From: Planktomarina sp.
GTDB lineage: Bacteria > Pseudomonadota > Alphaproteobacteria > Rhodobacterales > Rhodobacteraceae
Direction: 5' to 3'
DNA: 64,000 nt
Assembly: GCA_016780825.1 (NCBI GenBank)
Contig: JADHLF010000002.1
Span: 45,951-109,950, forward strand
Made by a program: the position numbers and the translations under genes. Positions 1 through 9,370 of the stretch are shown in pieces; position 1 is the first letter of the stretch; each line of letters begins with the position of its first letter. The notes under the pieces were generated by a model. That model worked only from the letters and a program-made list of their open reading frames with translations. It did not search any database and had not been told where the DNA came from.

Positions 1-809
1 TCGAAGTGTTCCCAAACTCCACATTGTACAACGATGACCAAGTGTTGGAAGCCCTGTTGAACGGTGACGTTCAAATGGCCGCGCCATCTTTGTCAAAGTT
101 CGAGCAGTTCACCAAACAGTTCCGCATTTTTGATTTGCCGTTTATGTTCAAAAACATCAATGCAGTGGATGAGTTCCAGAGCTCCGCAACCGGTCAAGCG
201 ATGAAAGAATCGATGACCAAGCGCGGCTTGCTTGGCTTGGCGTTCTGGCACAATGGCATGAAGCAAATGTCAGCCAATGTTCCTTTGACCGTACCGAGCG
301 ATGCCAATGGTTTGAAATTCCGCGTTCAAAACTCCGAAGTTCTCAAAGCGCAAATGGCAGCCATGGGCGCAAGCCCGCAGCCAATGGCATTCTCTGAGGT
401 CTATGGCGCTTTGCAAACGGGCGTTGTGGATGGGCAAGAGAACACTTGGTCTAATATCTTTGGCCAGAAATTCTTTGAAGTTCAGGACGGTGTGACAGAA
501 ACAGATCACGGTGTGATCGATTACCTCGTCGTGACCTCAACAGATTTTTGGGATGGGTTGCCCTCGGATGTGCGTGACCAACTCGCGACAATCCTGACTG
601 AGGTGACCGAGGCCCGCAATGGCGAGTCTACTGCGGTGAACGCGGCGGCCAAGCAAGCGATCTTGGATGCCGGCGGTGTCGTGCGGACATTGAACGCCGA
701 ACAGCGCGCCGCATGGGTTGAAGCCATGTTGCCTGTTTGGGATCAATTTGTTGACGGCGTAGGCCAAGAGAACATTGACGCTGCACAGGCGATCAACGCC
801 AACCACTAA
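1..809 (+). CDS. dctP: TRAP transporter substrate-binding protein, DctP family (5' truncated)
   Basis: The reading frame is already open at the left edge, so the N-terminus and signal peptide are missing; about 268 residues remain. DctP is the periplasmic solute receptor of a tripartite ATP-independent transporter and hands substrate to DctQM. The segment carries the family's substrate-pocket region, including the conserved FRVQNSEVLKAQ stretch, the AFSEVYGALQTGVVDGQENT block (the arginine of the first contacts the carboxylate in known family members) and the following FFEVQDG. It lies directly upstream of dctQ and dctM. The close likeness to C4-dicarboxylate receptors suggests succinate, fumarate or malate as ligand, but ligand identity is inference. 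A hairpin follows the stop codon. Confidence 0.93.
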   Translation, partial: EVFPNSTLYNDDQVLEALLNGDVQMAAPSLSKFEQFTKQFRIFDLPFMFKNINAVDEFQSSATGQAMKESMTKRGLLGLAFWHNGMKQMSANVPLTVPSDANGLKFRVQNSEVLKAQMAAMGASPQPMAFSEVYGALQTGVVDGQENTWSNIFGQKFFEVQDGVTETDHGVIDYLVVTSTDFWDGLPSDVRDQLATILTEVTEARNGESTAVNAAAKQAILDAGGVVRTLNAEQRAAWVEAMLPVWDQFVDGVGQENIDAAQAINANH

Positions 810-826
810 AGCGGCTCACAAGGCTA

Positions 827-861
827 TTGGCCTGCAGTAATGCAGGCCAATTTTATATTTT
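827..861 (+). terminator. Terminator-like hairpin between dctP and dctQ
   Basis: A perfect 10-bp inverted repeat (arms 827-836 and 841-850, GTAA loop) is followed by TTTTATATTTT. It sits in the only sizeable gap inside the transporter operon. The likely role is partial termination or 3'-end protection, giving more receptor mRNA than membrane-subunit mRNA; that role is inference. Confidence 0.8.
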
Positions 862-873
862 AGGACTTGCAAA

Positions 874-1560
874 ATGTCATCATCGCCTCAGACCTCTCAC
901 TCAAGAATTGGCCATTGGATCAATGAGATTGAGGAGACCGCCATCGCCCTTCTCCTTGGACTTATGACTCTGATTACATTCACCAATGTGGTCCTGCGCT
1001 ATGGGTTCAACACAGGATTGATTTGGGGGCTTGAAGCGACAACCTTCTTGTTTGCATGGCTTGTTTTGTTTGGGGTTAGCTATGCGGTAAAGGTGACAGC
1101 GCATTTGGGCGTCGATGCGCTCATCAATGTTTTTGAACCGAAAACGCGCCGCATTCTCACGCTGATCGCGGCGGCGGTTTGTGTGGTTTATGCGGGTTTG
1201 CTGATGAAGGGGGCCTGGGATTATTGGGCTAATTTCGCCAATTTGCCGCAAACGACGGGGCGTTGGTTTCCAACCGGATTTGAGGAGATGAAACGCACCT
1301 CTTACCGCGGATGGTATGAGGTCATTGATATCGCCTTTCCCGAATGGCTGCGCTGGATTCAACCGCTCATGAATGATGGGGATGATTACGAAAAAATCCC
1401 ACGCTTCATTCCCTATTGTATTCTGCCCTTCGGCATGGCTTTGCTCCTGTTTCGCTTTTGTCAAATTTTTCTGCGCTTGCTGCGCGGCCAAGAGGCCAGT
1501 TTGATCGTCAGCCATGAGGTCGAAGAGGCCGTGGCTGAAGTTAAACACCTGAACGCTTAG
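874..1560 (+). CDS. dctQ: TRAP transporter small permease, DctQ type
   Basis: Encodes the 228-residue small integral membrane subunit that couples the DctP receptor to the DctM channel. Hydrophobic segments lie near residues 22-44, 50-75, 92-112 and 175-200. The protein is longer than the usual 160-180 residues because of a polar loop of about 60 residues before the last helix (residues roughly 112-172), a feature also known in the DctQ of Rhodobacter. An AGGA ribosome-binding site lies about 10 bases before the ATG. Ten bases separate its stop from dctM. Confidence 0.92.
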   Translation: MSSSPQTSHSRIGHWINEIEETAIALLLGLMTLITFTNVVLRYGFNTGLIWGLEATTFLFAWLVLFGVSYAVKVTAHLGVDALINVFEPKTRRILTLIAAAVCVVYAGLLMKGAWDYWANFANLPQTTGRWFPTGFEEMKRTSYRGWYEVIDIAFPEWLRWIQPLMNDGDDYEKIPRFIPYCILPFGMALLLFRFCQIFLRLLRGQEASLIVSHEVEEAVAEVKHLNA

Positions 1561-1570
1561 GACTAACCCT

Positions 1571-3418
1571 ATGGAAGTTGCAATTTTATTTGCTGTTGTT
1601 GTTGGTCTGATGCTCATAGGTGTGCCCATTGCGGTCAGCCTGGGCATGGCCTCGATCTTGTTTTTGCTGGCCCTTGGCGATACCTCGCTGGCCTCCATTG
1701 CGCAGACCTTCTTTCAAGCCATGGCGGGCCATTATACCCTGCTGGCCATTCCTTTCTTCATCCTCGCCTCAGGCTTTATGTCCACTGGCGGCGTGGCGCG
1801 GCGGATTATCCGGTTTTCTGTGGCGCTTGTGGGGCATGTTCCGGGCGGCCTGGCGATTGCCGGCGTATTCGCCTGTATGATGTTTGCCGCGCTCTCGGGC
1901 TCCTCTCCGGCCACGGTTGTGGCCATTGGCTCTATCGTGATTGCGGGGATGCACCAGGCGGGTTACACGAAGGACTTTGCCGCCGGTGTCATCGCCAATG
2001 CGGGCACTTTGGGCATTTTGATCCCACCGTCCATTGTGATGGTGGTCTATGCCTCCTCGGTGGATGTTTCGGTCGGGCGGATGTTCTTGGCAGGGGTCTT
2101 GCCGGGTCTCTTGGCCGGCCTCATGCTGATGGTGACCATCTACATTATGGCGCGGGTGAAAAACCTGCCGAAGGGAGACTGGCAAGGCTGGGAAGAGGTT
2201 GCCGCCTCAGTTCTCGATGCCGCCTTTGGATTGGTGCTGATCGTGATCATTCTGGGCGGGATTTACGGCGGTATTTTCACCCCGACAGAGGCTGCCGCTG
2301 TGGCCTGCGTCTATGCGTTTTTCGCAGCCCTTATGATCTACCGCGATATGGGCCCGTTGCAGGGCAAGGGCTGGCTGCGTGAAGGCGAGCGACGCGCCAA
2401 TGGTTTGGGGCTGCGCGTTGTGGCTTTTGCGGTCATTGGGTTCTTGCTGCATGTCTCGCTCGGCAAGGCGGGGGTCTATCCAGAGGGCTGGGGGCTGGCT
2501 GTGGCGATTGCTTGGGTTGTGGTCTGCCTTAGCACTGGCTGGGCCATGACCCATTTTGCCGGCCAGCGCAGCCGCGTGGCCTGGCCGGTGGTCGTGATGC
2601 TTGGTGCTGTGCCGGGCGTCGTCTTTGCCTATTGGACGATGATCTCAATTTTCCAAGGCCTATCAGAATTCGCCTCAGGTTCGATGCTGGCTTTTGCTGG
2701 CACTGGGATTTTGGCGCTTGTGGCGGCGGCCTTCCTCTGTGCGGCCACCGTAGCACCCGCCATCATCTTTACGTTTTCGCTGCATGGGGCGGCGCGTGAG
2801 GGAGAAGACACCGGATTTGGCGTCAGTCTTTTGGGCGGCGCCAAGGCGATGACACGCGGTGTCATTGAAGCGCTGATCTATCTGCCAGCAGCCGTTGTCC
2901 ACAAAGACACCCGCAAGACCTTATTTGAGGCGGGCAAGCTGACGGTGACTTTGATGTTCATCATCGCCAATGCTCTGATCCTCAAACATGTTTTGACCGA
3001 TGAGCAAATCCCGCAACATATTGCCTCTGCCATGCTATCGGCTGGTTTTGGACCGATCATGTTCTTGGTGATCGTCAATGTCATCTTGCTGATTGGTGGG
3101 CAATTTATGGAGCCATCGGGGCTTTTGGTCATCGTGGCGCCCTTGGTCTTCCCGATTGCGATTGAGCTCGGCATTGATCCGATCCATCTGGGCATCATCA
3201 TGGTTGTGAATATGGAGATCGGCATGATCACCCCGCCCGTGGGGCTCAACCTCTTTGTGACCTCTGGCGTGGCGAATATGCCGATGATGTCAGTTGTGCG
3301 CGCGGCCTTGCCCTTTTTGGCGGTGCTCTTCGTTTTCTTAATACTGATTACCTATGTGCCTTGGATCTCGACAGTCTTGCCAAATGCGATGATGGGACCG
3401 GAATTGATTGTGAAATGA
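1571..3418 (+). CDS. dctM: TRAP transporter large permease, DctM type, with central insertion
   Basis: The transport channel subunit of the Na+-driven TRAP system. Family landmarks are visible: PFFILASGFMSTGG near residue 61, the FAALSGSSPATVVAIG motif near 105, GTLGILIPPS near 145, GIFTPTEAAAVA near 234, and IGMITPPVGLNLF in the last quarter. The protein is 615 residues instead of about 430. The extra length is an insertion at roughly residues 262-445 that contains four or five additional hydrophobic segments, after which the normal DctM sequence resumes (RKTLFEAGKLTVTLMFIIAN). Final gene of the dctPQM operon. Confidence 0.93.
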   Translation: MEVAILFAVVVGLMLIGVPIAVSLGMASILFLLALGDTSLASIAQTFFQAMAGHYTLLAIPFFILASGFMSTGGVARRIIRFSVALVGHVPGGLAIAGVFACMMFAALSGSSPATVVAIGSIVIAGMHQAGYTKDFAAGVIANAGTLGILIPPSIVMVVYASSVDVSVGRMFLAGVLPGLLAGLMLMVTIYIMARVKNLPKGDWQGWEEVAASVLDAAFGLVLIVIILGGIYGGIFTPTEAAAVACVYAFFAALMIYRDMGPLQGKGWLREGERRANGLGLRVVAFAVIGFLLHVSLGKAGVYPEGWGLAVAIAWVVVCLSTGWAMTHFAGQRSRVAWPVVVMLGAVPGVVFAYWTMISIFQGLSEFASGSMLAFAGTGILALVAAAFLCAATVAPAIIFTFSLHGAAREGEDTGFGVSLLGGAKAMTRGVIEALIYLPAAVVHKDTRKTLFEAGKLTVTLMFIIANALILKHVLTDEQIPQHIASAMLSAGFGPIMFLVIVNVILLIGGQFMEPSGLLVIVAPLVFPIAIELGIDPIHLGIIMVVNMEIGMITPPVGLNLFVTSGVANMPMMSVVRAALPFLAVLFVFLILITYVPWISTVLPNAMMGPELIVK

Positions 3419-3480
3419 TAGTGTAGACAGATCAATGGCTATGCCCCTGTTGCAAAAGGCTTGCGCGCAAATGGAGGATA

Positions 3481-5367
3481 ATGATGGACCCGGTGACGCT
3501 GACCATTGAGATGATCGTTGTGCTGACGGTGCTCTTTGTGACCGTTACATTGTTTGTCACCGAAGCCTTTCGCATCGATTTGACAGCAATCCTAACCATG
3601 GTGGCGCTGGGTCTGCTCAGTCAATTGCCGGGTCTTGGCAATCTTGCCGATAGCTCGCGCTTGTTTGACGGTTTTGCCTCAAACGCGGTGATTTCAATCA
3701 TTGCGGTTATGATCATCGGGGCGGGGCTGGATAAGACCGGTTTGATGTCAAAAGTGGCGGGCTATATTCTGAAAATCGGAGGGGCGAAAGAAACGCGGAT
3801 TGTGCCGATCATTTCCGGCTCGGTCGGGGTCATCTCCTCTTTCATGCAAAATGTTGGGGCCGCAGCCCTGTTTTTGCCGGTGCTCAGCCGCATTTCGGTG
3901 CGGGCAGAATTGCCCATGTCTCGGCTTTTGATGCCGATGGGGTTTTGCGCCATTTTGGGCGGCACGATCACCATGGTGGGCTCGTCGCCGCTGATTTTGC
4001 TGAATGATCTTATGGGGGTTGCCAATGCCGGACTTCCAGATGACCAGCAGATGCGCCCCTTTGAGCTTTTCGATGTCACGCCGATAGGCCTGTCTTTGAT
4101 TGTGACCGGGATCTTATATTTCATGCTCTTGGGTCGCTGGATTTTACCGCGAAGAGACGGTGCGGGTGAGGGCACTTCGGCGCAATCGATGCTTGATTAT
4201 GTCAAAGCGGTGTACGGGCTAAAGGCTGTGATCTTTGAAGTGAAAGTGCCTGAGGGCAACATTCTTATTGGCCATCGGTTGGCTGATATCATGGATGCGC
4301 ATCACATCTATATCATCGGCACAGATTATCGCGGCCGCCAAGTGGTGGCCCCCATGGCCCCCACACAGATCGAGGCGCCCTGCCGCTTGGCGATATTGGG
4401 CCGCCGGCGCGTGGTGGAGGAATTTGCCGAAATCTATGGCTTGGAAATTTTACCGCAGCTTGACAATTTTTCGGACAATTTTGCCGCGACCCATGCGGGT
4501 GTGGCAGAGATTGTTGTGCCGCCCGGCTCATCTGTGATTGGCAAAACGCCGGGGCAGATCCGCTTTCGCGCCACCCATGGCCTGTCCTTGCTCGGCATTC
4601 ACCGCGGCGCAGAGACTTTGAGCCATGTCGAAACCCCTGACCACGCCGCGACGCGTCTCACCCATGTGCCGCTTTTGGCGGGGGATACTTTGGTGGTGCA
4701 TACAAAATGGGAATCCCTGACCCGGTTGAGCCGCAACCGCGACTATGTCGTCGTCACGACTGAATACCCGCGCGAAGAGGTGCGGCCGCAAAAAGTGAGC
4801 TGGGCTTTGGTCTTCTTTGCCTTGGCGATTGCAATGATTTTATTGACCGATATTCGTCTATCTCTGTGCCTCTTGACCGGGGCTGCGGGCATGATCGTGT
4901 CGCGTGTCCTGTCGATTGACGAGGCCTATGAGGCCGTCAGTTGGAATACAGTGTTTCTATTGGCCAGCCTTATCCCCCTTGGGATCGCTGTCCAAGCCAC
5001 GGGCACAGCCGCTTGGATTGCGCAGCAGGTTCTCATGCTCTTGGAGGGCTGGCCGATTTGGGGCTTGCAATTGGGCGTGGCGATTATGGCGACGATCTTC
5101 ACCTTGGTGATGTCCAATATCGGGGCCACTGTTTTGCTCGTGCCCTTGGCCGTGTCCATCGCAGTTGCGGCAGGCGGTAACCCGGCGATTTTTGCGCTGA
5201 CCGTTGCCATATCAACCTCGAACTCTTTTTTGATCCCCACCCATCAAGTGAATGCTCTGATTATGGGTCCGGGCGGCTATAGGGTGGTTGATTTCGTGCG
5301 CTGTGGCGCGGGGATGACCCTTTTGTTCTTGGTCGTGTCTATGGTGGTGATGAACCTGGTGTTTTAA
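3481..5367 (+). CDS. SLC13-family permease with two TrkA_C (RCK-C) domains
   Basis: A 628-residue inner-membrane transporter of the divalent anion:Na+ symporter / CitT type. It has an N-terminal membrane half (residues about 1-215), a cytoplasmic middle with two RCK-C-like domains (about 215-300 and 330-415; the motif PPGSSVIGKTPGQIRFR starts the second), and a C-terminal membrane half. A GGAGG site lies 4-8 bases before ATG 3481; ATG 3484 is an alternative. Substrates in the family include sulfate, dicarboxylates and similar anions; the sequence alone does not settle which. It may share transcription with the upstream TRAP operon (62-base gap). Its stop overlaps the tpiA stop. Confidence 0.88.
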   Translation: MMDPVTLTIEMIVVLTVLFVTVTLFVTEAFRIDLTAILTMVALGLLSQLPGLGNLADSSRLFDGFASNAVISIIAVMIIGAGLDKTGLMSKVAGYILKIGGAKETRIVPIISGSVGVISSFMQNVGAAALFLPVLSRISVRAELPMSRLLMPMGFCAILGGTITMVGSSPLILLNDLMGVANAGLPDDQQMRPFELFDVTPIGLSLIVTGILYFMLLGRWILPRRDGAGEGTSAQSMLDYVKAVYGLKAVIFEVKVPEGNILIGHRLADIMDAHHIYIIGTDYRGRQVVAPMAPTQIEAPCRLAILGRRRVVEEFAEIYGLEILPQLDNFSDNFAATHAGVAEIVVPPGSSVIGKTPGQIRFRATHGLSLLGIHRGAETLSHVETPDHAATRLTHVPLLAGDTLVVHTKWESLTRLSRNRDYVVVTTEYPREEVRPQKVSWALVFFALAIAMILLTDIRLSLCLLTGAAGMIVSRVLSIDEAYEAVSWNTVFLLASLIPLGIAVQATGTAAWIAQQVLMLLEGWPIWGLQLGVAIMATIFTLVMSNIGATVLLVPLAVSIAVAAGGNPAIFALTVAISTSNSFLIPTHQVNALIMGPGGYRVVDFVRCGAGMTLLFLVVSMVVMNLVF

Positions 5368-6095
5368 CTTTCTGCCAAGCTGCGCATAATCGGTAGAAAA
5401 TCTTCGGCTTTAAGGCTGGCCCCACCCACCAATGCCCCGTTTACATGGGGGATGGCGAAAATTTCTTGCGCATTGCTCGGCTTGACCGATCCGCCATAGA
5501 GGATGGAGATCTCCAGACCTGCGGCGCCAAAGATGGCGTGGAGCTGAGCGCGCAAAGCATCGTGGACTTCGGTAATTTCAGCCACAGTGGGCACAAGTCC
5601 CGTGCCAATGGCCCAAATTGGCTCATAGGCAATGATGACCCGTGCATCATCAGGCAGCGAGCCGGTCAGCTGGGCCAACACGACCTCGATCGCCCGACCT
5701 GCGGTGCGTTGGTCTTGGCTCTCACCAAGGCAAATGATCGGCGTGAGCCCAGAGTCGAGGGCCGCTTGGGCCTTGGTGCGCACCAAACTGTCGCTTTCGC
5801 CATAGCCTTCCCGCCTTTCGGAATGGCCAGTGATGACATGGGAGGCACCGCAATCGGCCAGTTGCGCGGCGCTGATATCGCCAGTGAAGGCACCCGACGG
5901 GGCGTGGTGGCAATTCTGCCCGCCAATGGCCAATCGCCCAGGCAGGCTGGCCGCGCTGTAGAGCAAATGCGCCGGCGGGCATAGGATGGCTGTGCAGTGA
6001 ATATTTTGTGCGGCCTCCGCTATGGCTTGGATCTCAGACAGGCTGGCCCGCGTTCCATTCATTTTCCAGTTTCCAGCGGCGATTTTTTGCGGCAT
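5364..6095 (-). CDS. tpiA: Triosephosphate isomerase
   Basis: Glycolytic enzyme that interconverts dihydroxyacetone phosphate and glyceraldehyde 3-phosphate in the cytoplasm. The start is placed at the ATG giving MPQKIAAGNWKMNG, because that is the canonical N-terminus with the substrate-binding Asn-Lys; an open frame extends 63 bases further upstream without family similarity. The catalytic histidine is in VITGHSERR and the catalytic glutamate in IIAYEPIWAIGTG; the phosphate-binding GGSVKPSNA loop is near the C-terminus. About 243 residues, normal length. It converges on the SLC13 gene with the two stop codons sharing TTAA. Confidence 0.97.
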   Translation of the reverse strand: MPQKIAAGNWKMNGTRASLSEIQAIAEAAQNIHCTAILCPPAHLLYSAASLPGRLAIGGQNCHHAPSGAFTGDISAAQLADCGASHVITGHSERREGYGESDSLVRTKAQAALDSGLTPIICLGESQDQRTAGRAIEVVLAQLTGSLPDDARVIIAYEPIWAIGTGLVPTVAEITEVHDALRAQLHAIFGAAGLEISILYGGSVKPSNAQEIFAIPHVNGALVGGASLKAEDFLPIMRSLAES

Positions 6096-6124
6096 CGAAG
6101 ATCCTTCCACGGGGCGGTTATGTG

Positions 6125-6451
6125 TTAAGAGTTTTGCATCAAAGAGCGTCGGGCCCAATCGCAGGCCAGCTCTGGCTCATCCATTGCCGCAGCTGGCAGT
6201 GTCCAGTAGGGCATGGCGACGGCCCTATTGTCCTTGCCGTCGTGGATGAATTGCTGCGCGCCCTCTGCGGCGAGCTCTTGCGCAAGCGCGCCCTTGGCCT
6301 TGATCATCAAAGCGCCCGTGCTGAGGACAAGTGCAAAGAGCACCCCATCGGCATAGACCGCCAATCCGCCAAACATTTTGCGCGTTGTCACCCTGCCGAC
6401 GCCTGAAAAAAGCTCTTTCACAAAGGCGATATCAGCGTCGGAAATGCTCAT
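6125..6451 (-). CDS. TfoX/Sxy N-terminal domain protein
   Basis: A 108-residue protein consisting only of the TfoX N-terminal domain, recognised by the RKMFGGLAVYADGVLFALV region. Related proteins (TfoX/Sxy) are competence regulators in gammaproteobacteria, but single-domain versions in alphaproteobacteria have no established role, so a link to competence is not claimed. It overlaps the upstream Fe-S assembly gene by four bases (6448-6451), pointing to translational coupling. Confidence 0.85.
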   Translation of the reverse strand: MSISDADIAFVKELFSGVGRVTTRKMFGGLAVYADGVLFALVLSTGALMIKAKGALAQELAAEGAQQFIHDGKDNRAVAMPYWTLPAAAMDEPELACDWARRSLMQNS

Positions 6452-6813
6452 TTTTTGGCGAAAAGCGTTTCGTCAAATTTGATGCTTTCGCCGCAGCCAC
6501 AGGCATCAACTACATTTGGGTTTTTGAATTTGAAGCCCGATTCCAACAGGCTGGTTTCATAGTCAATCTCAGTGCCAAAAAGGAACATCTGCGCCATTGG
6601 GGCAATCATAACGCGCGCGCCTTCGGTCTCAATCAACTCATCATGGGCTTCGATTTCATCGACATAGTCCATTGTATATTCCATACCGGCGCAGCCGCCC
6701 TTCTTCACGCCAATGCGCAGGCCCTTATGGCCCTCGCGCGCCATGAGCTTGGTGATTTGCCCAATTGCGGCTGGAGTGAGGGTCACAGCTTGTTTACCCG
6801 GAATACCGAACAT
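6448..6813 (-). CDS. sufA: A-type iron-sulfur carrier, SufA/IscA/ErpA family
   Basis: A 121-residue HesB-family protein that carries or delivers Fe-S clusters. All three conserved cysteines are visible: Cys41 in KKGGCAGMEY and Cys105/Cys107 in DACGCGES. The neighbouring minus-strand gene encodes a SufT/MIP18-type protein, in keeping with a SUF assembly function; the sufBCDS genes themselves are not in the window. It is coupled by overlap to the downstream TfoX-like gene. The choice between SufA, IscA and ErpA is not decided by the sequence. Confidence 0.93.
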   Translation of the reverse strand: MFGIPGKQAVTLTPAAIGQITKLMAREGHKGLRIGVKKGGCAGMEYTMDYVDEIEAHDELIETEGARVMIAPMAQMFLFGTEIDYETSLLESGFKFKNPNVVDACGCGESIKFDETLFAKK

Positions 6814-6929
6814 GTCTGATCCTTTTCAATCTGCTCTTAATCTAAGAGGGGGCAAAGCGAACTGCAAGAGGGGACATGGGGGTAATGCTGCCCTTTGGGA
6901 TCACGCGGCGGTGTTCAGACGGCGCGGGC

Positions 6930-7289
6930 CTACATAAAGCCCAATTCCAGCCGTGCCTCATCGGACATCATATCCATGCCCCAAGGGGGCTCCCAAACCA
7001 GCTCCACATCCACATGTTTGACGCCGGGCAGGGGTTCAATCGCCTCAGCCACCCAGCCGGGCATTTCACCGGCCACCGGACAGCCGGGCGCAGTGAGGGT
7101 CATGGCAATTTTTACCTCGCACTCCTCATTGATATCGACTGTGTAAATGAGGCCCAGATCAAAGATATTAACTGGAATTTCAGGATCGTACACCGTGCGG
7201 ATGCTGTCGACAATACTGTCATACAGCGGGTGATCTGTGCTCGAGGGCGCGATCAATGGTGTACCTTCAACAGGAGACTCGTCCGACAT
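6930..7289 (-). CDS. sufT: SUF system assembly protein, SufT-like (DUF59/MIP18 family)
   Basis: A 119-residue protein with the DUF59 fold. Landmarks are VYDPEIPVNIFDLGLIY and the TAPGCPVAG motif whose cysteine is the conserved functional residue of SufT-type Fe-S maturation factors. It precedes the A-type carrier by 116 bases on the same strand, so the two are probably co-transcribed and act in Fe-S delivery. The divergent tgt gene shares its upstream region. Confidence 0.9.
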   Translation of the reverse strand: MSDESPVEGTPLIAPSSTDHPLYDSIVDSIRTVYDPEIPVNIFDLGLIYTVDINEECEVKIAMTLTAPGCPVAGEMPGWVAEAIEPLPGVKHVDVELVWEPPWGMDMMSDEARLELGFM

Positions 7290-7361
7290 GTCATGATCCT
7301 TGAGTATTTTGATAAGGTATAATGGGGCTGGACGCCGGGGTAAAGCAATAACCTGAATTGA

Positions 7362-8591
<1,230 letters not shown>

Positions 8592-8602
8592 CGCAATGGC
8601 GT

Positions 8603-9094
8603 CTAGGGTGTGAATGTGACGCGCAGCGCCGTTGGATAGGCATAGCGGTCTTTGCTGCGATCACGCAGGGAAATCGTGGCACTGAGGCGTGGCCCACCGC
8701 TGCCGACTTTCAGCCGCACCCCTTCGTTTTTGGGTGCAGATTGATTGACGGCATCGAGCGCAAAGCGCGCCGCGAGATGTGTGCCCGGCAGATGGCAATA
8801 TCCGTTGATTGGCGCGGGCGCGCCTTTGTAGATCGGCACACGCACCTGCGCCGGAGTTTGAAAGCTGGCCGATAGGCGCTGATCTGACGTGAAGATCTGG
8901 CAGCGCGCGCCTTTCTGCTCTTGGCGATTGCCTGCCAAAAAGCTGCGGATCGTGATCACATCAAACCGCAACGGCTGGGTGGTGATCTTGGCGTTTGGAC
9001 TGCGGGCATCCGCGATGTAATCGGCGATGGGTAAAGGCGGCGCACAGCTGGCCACTGCGGTGAGTAGCACAAGACTGAGGGAAAATATCCGCAT
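8603..9094 (-). CDS. Putative lipoprotein of unknown function
   Basis: A 163-residue protein with a lipoprotein signal: hydrophobic MRIFSLSLVLLTAV followed by the lipobox VASC, so Cys17 is the predicted lipidated residue. No asparagine or aspartate directly follows the Cys, in keeping with outer-membrane sorting. The mature part is rich in beta-like segments and ends in LRVTFTP; no family is recognised. It converges on tgt with 11 bases between stops. Confidence 0.7.
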   Translation of the reverse strand: MRIFSLSLVLLTAVASCAPPLPIADYIADARSPNAKITTQPLRFDVITIRSFLAGNRQEQKGARCQIFTSDQRLSASFQTPAQVRVPIYKGAPAPINGYCHLPGTHLAARFALDAVNQSAPKNEGVRLKVGSGGPRLSATISLRDRSKDRYAYPTALRVTFTP

Positions 9095-9267
9095 TGTGAC
9101 ACCTTTCGAAATGAGCTCTTTTTATCGCTGGGTGCAGGTCTCTGCAAATGGAATGTCATGGACGGTGGGGCATTGGAGAATAAATATATGCCAAAGGTGC
9201 AATATTTAAACTTATATAAAGCTCATCGCTTGCACTTGTGAGATTGTGCAGGCAGGTTACATGGGGT

Positions 9268-9296
9268 CTTGAAATTGGGGCGGTTGCGCCCCAGTT
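9268..9296 (+). promoter_or_regulatory. Heat-shock (RpoH/sigma-32) promoter of lon
   Basis: CTTGAAA at 9268-9274, a 14-base spacer and CCCCAGTT at 9289-9296 closely match the sigma-32 consensus (CTTGAAA, 11-17 bases, CCCCATNT). The element lies 75 bases before lon, a classical heat-shock gene. A perfect 7-bp inverted repeat (TGGGGCG ... CGCCCCA, 9276-9282 and 9287-9293) is embedded in it. RpoH itself is encoded at 42.8 kb. Confidence 0.75.
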
Positions 9297-9370
9297 ATAT
9301 AGCAAGATCGAGGCCGGGCGAATTGCCGGATTGGGATTCGCTCTACGCCTGCCACAGTTAAGGAACGAGA

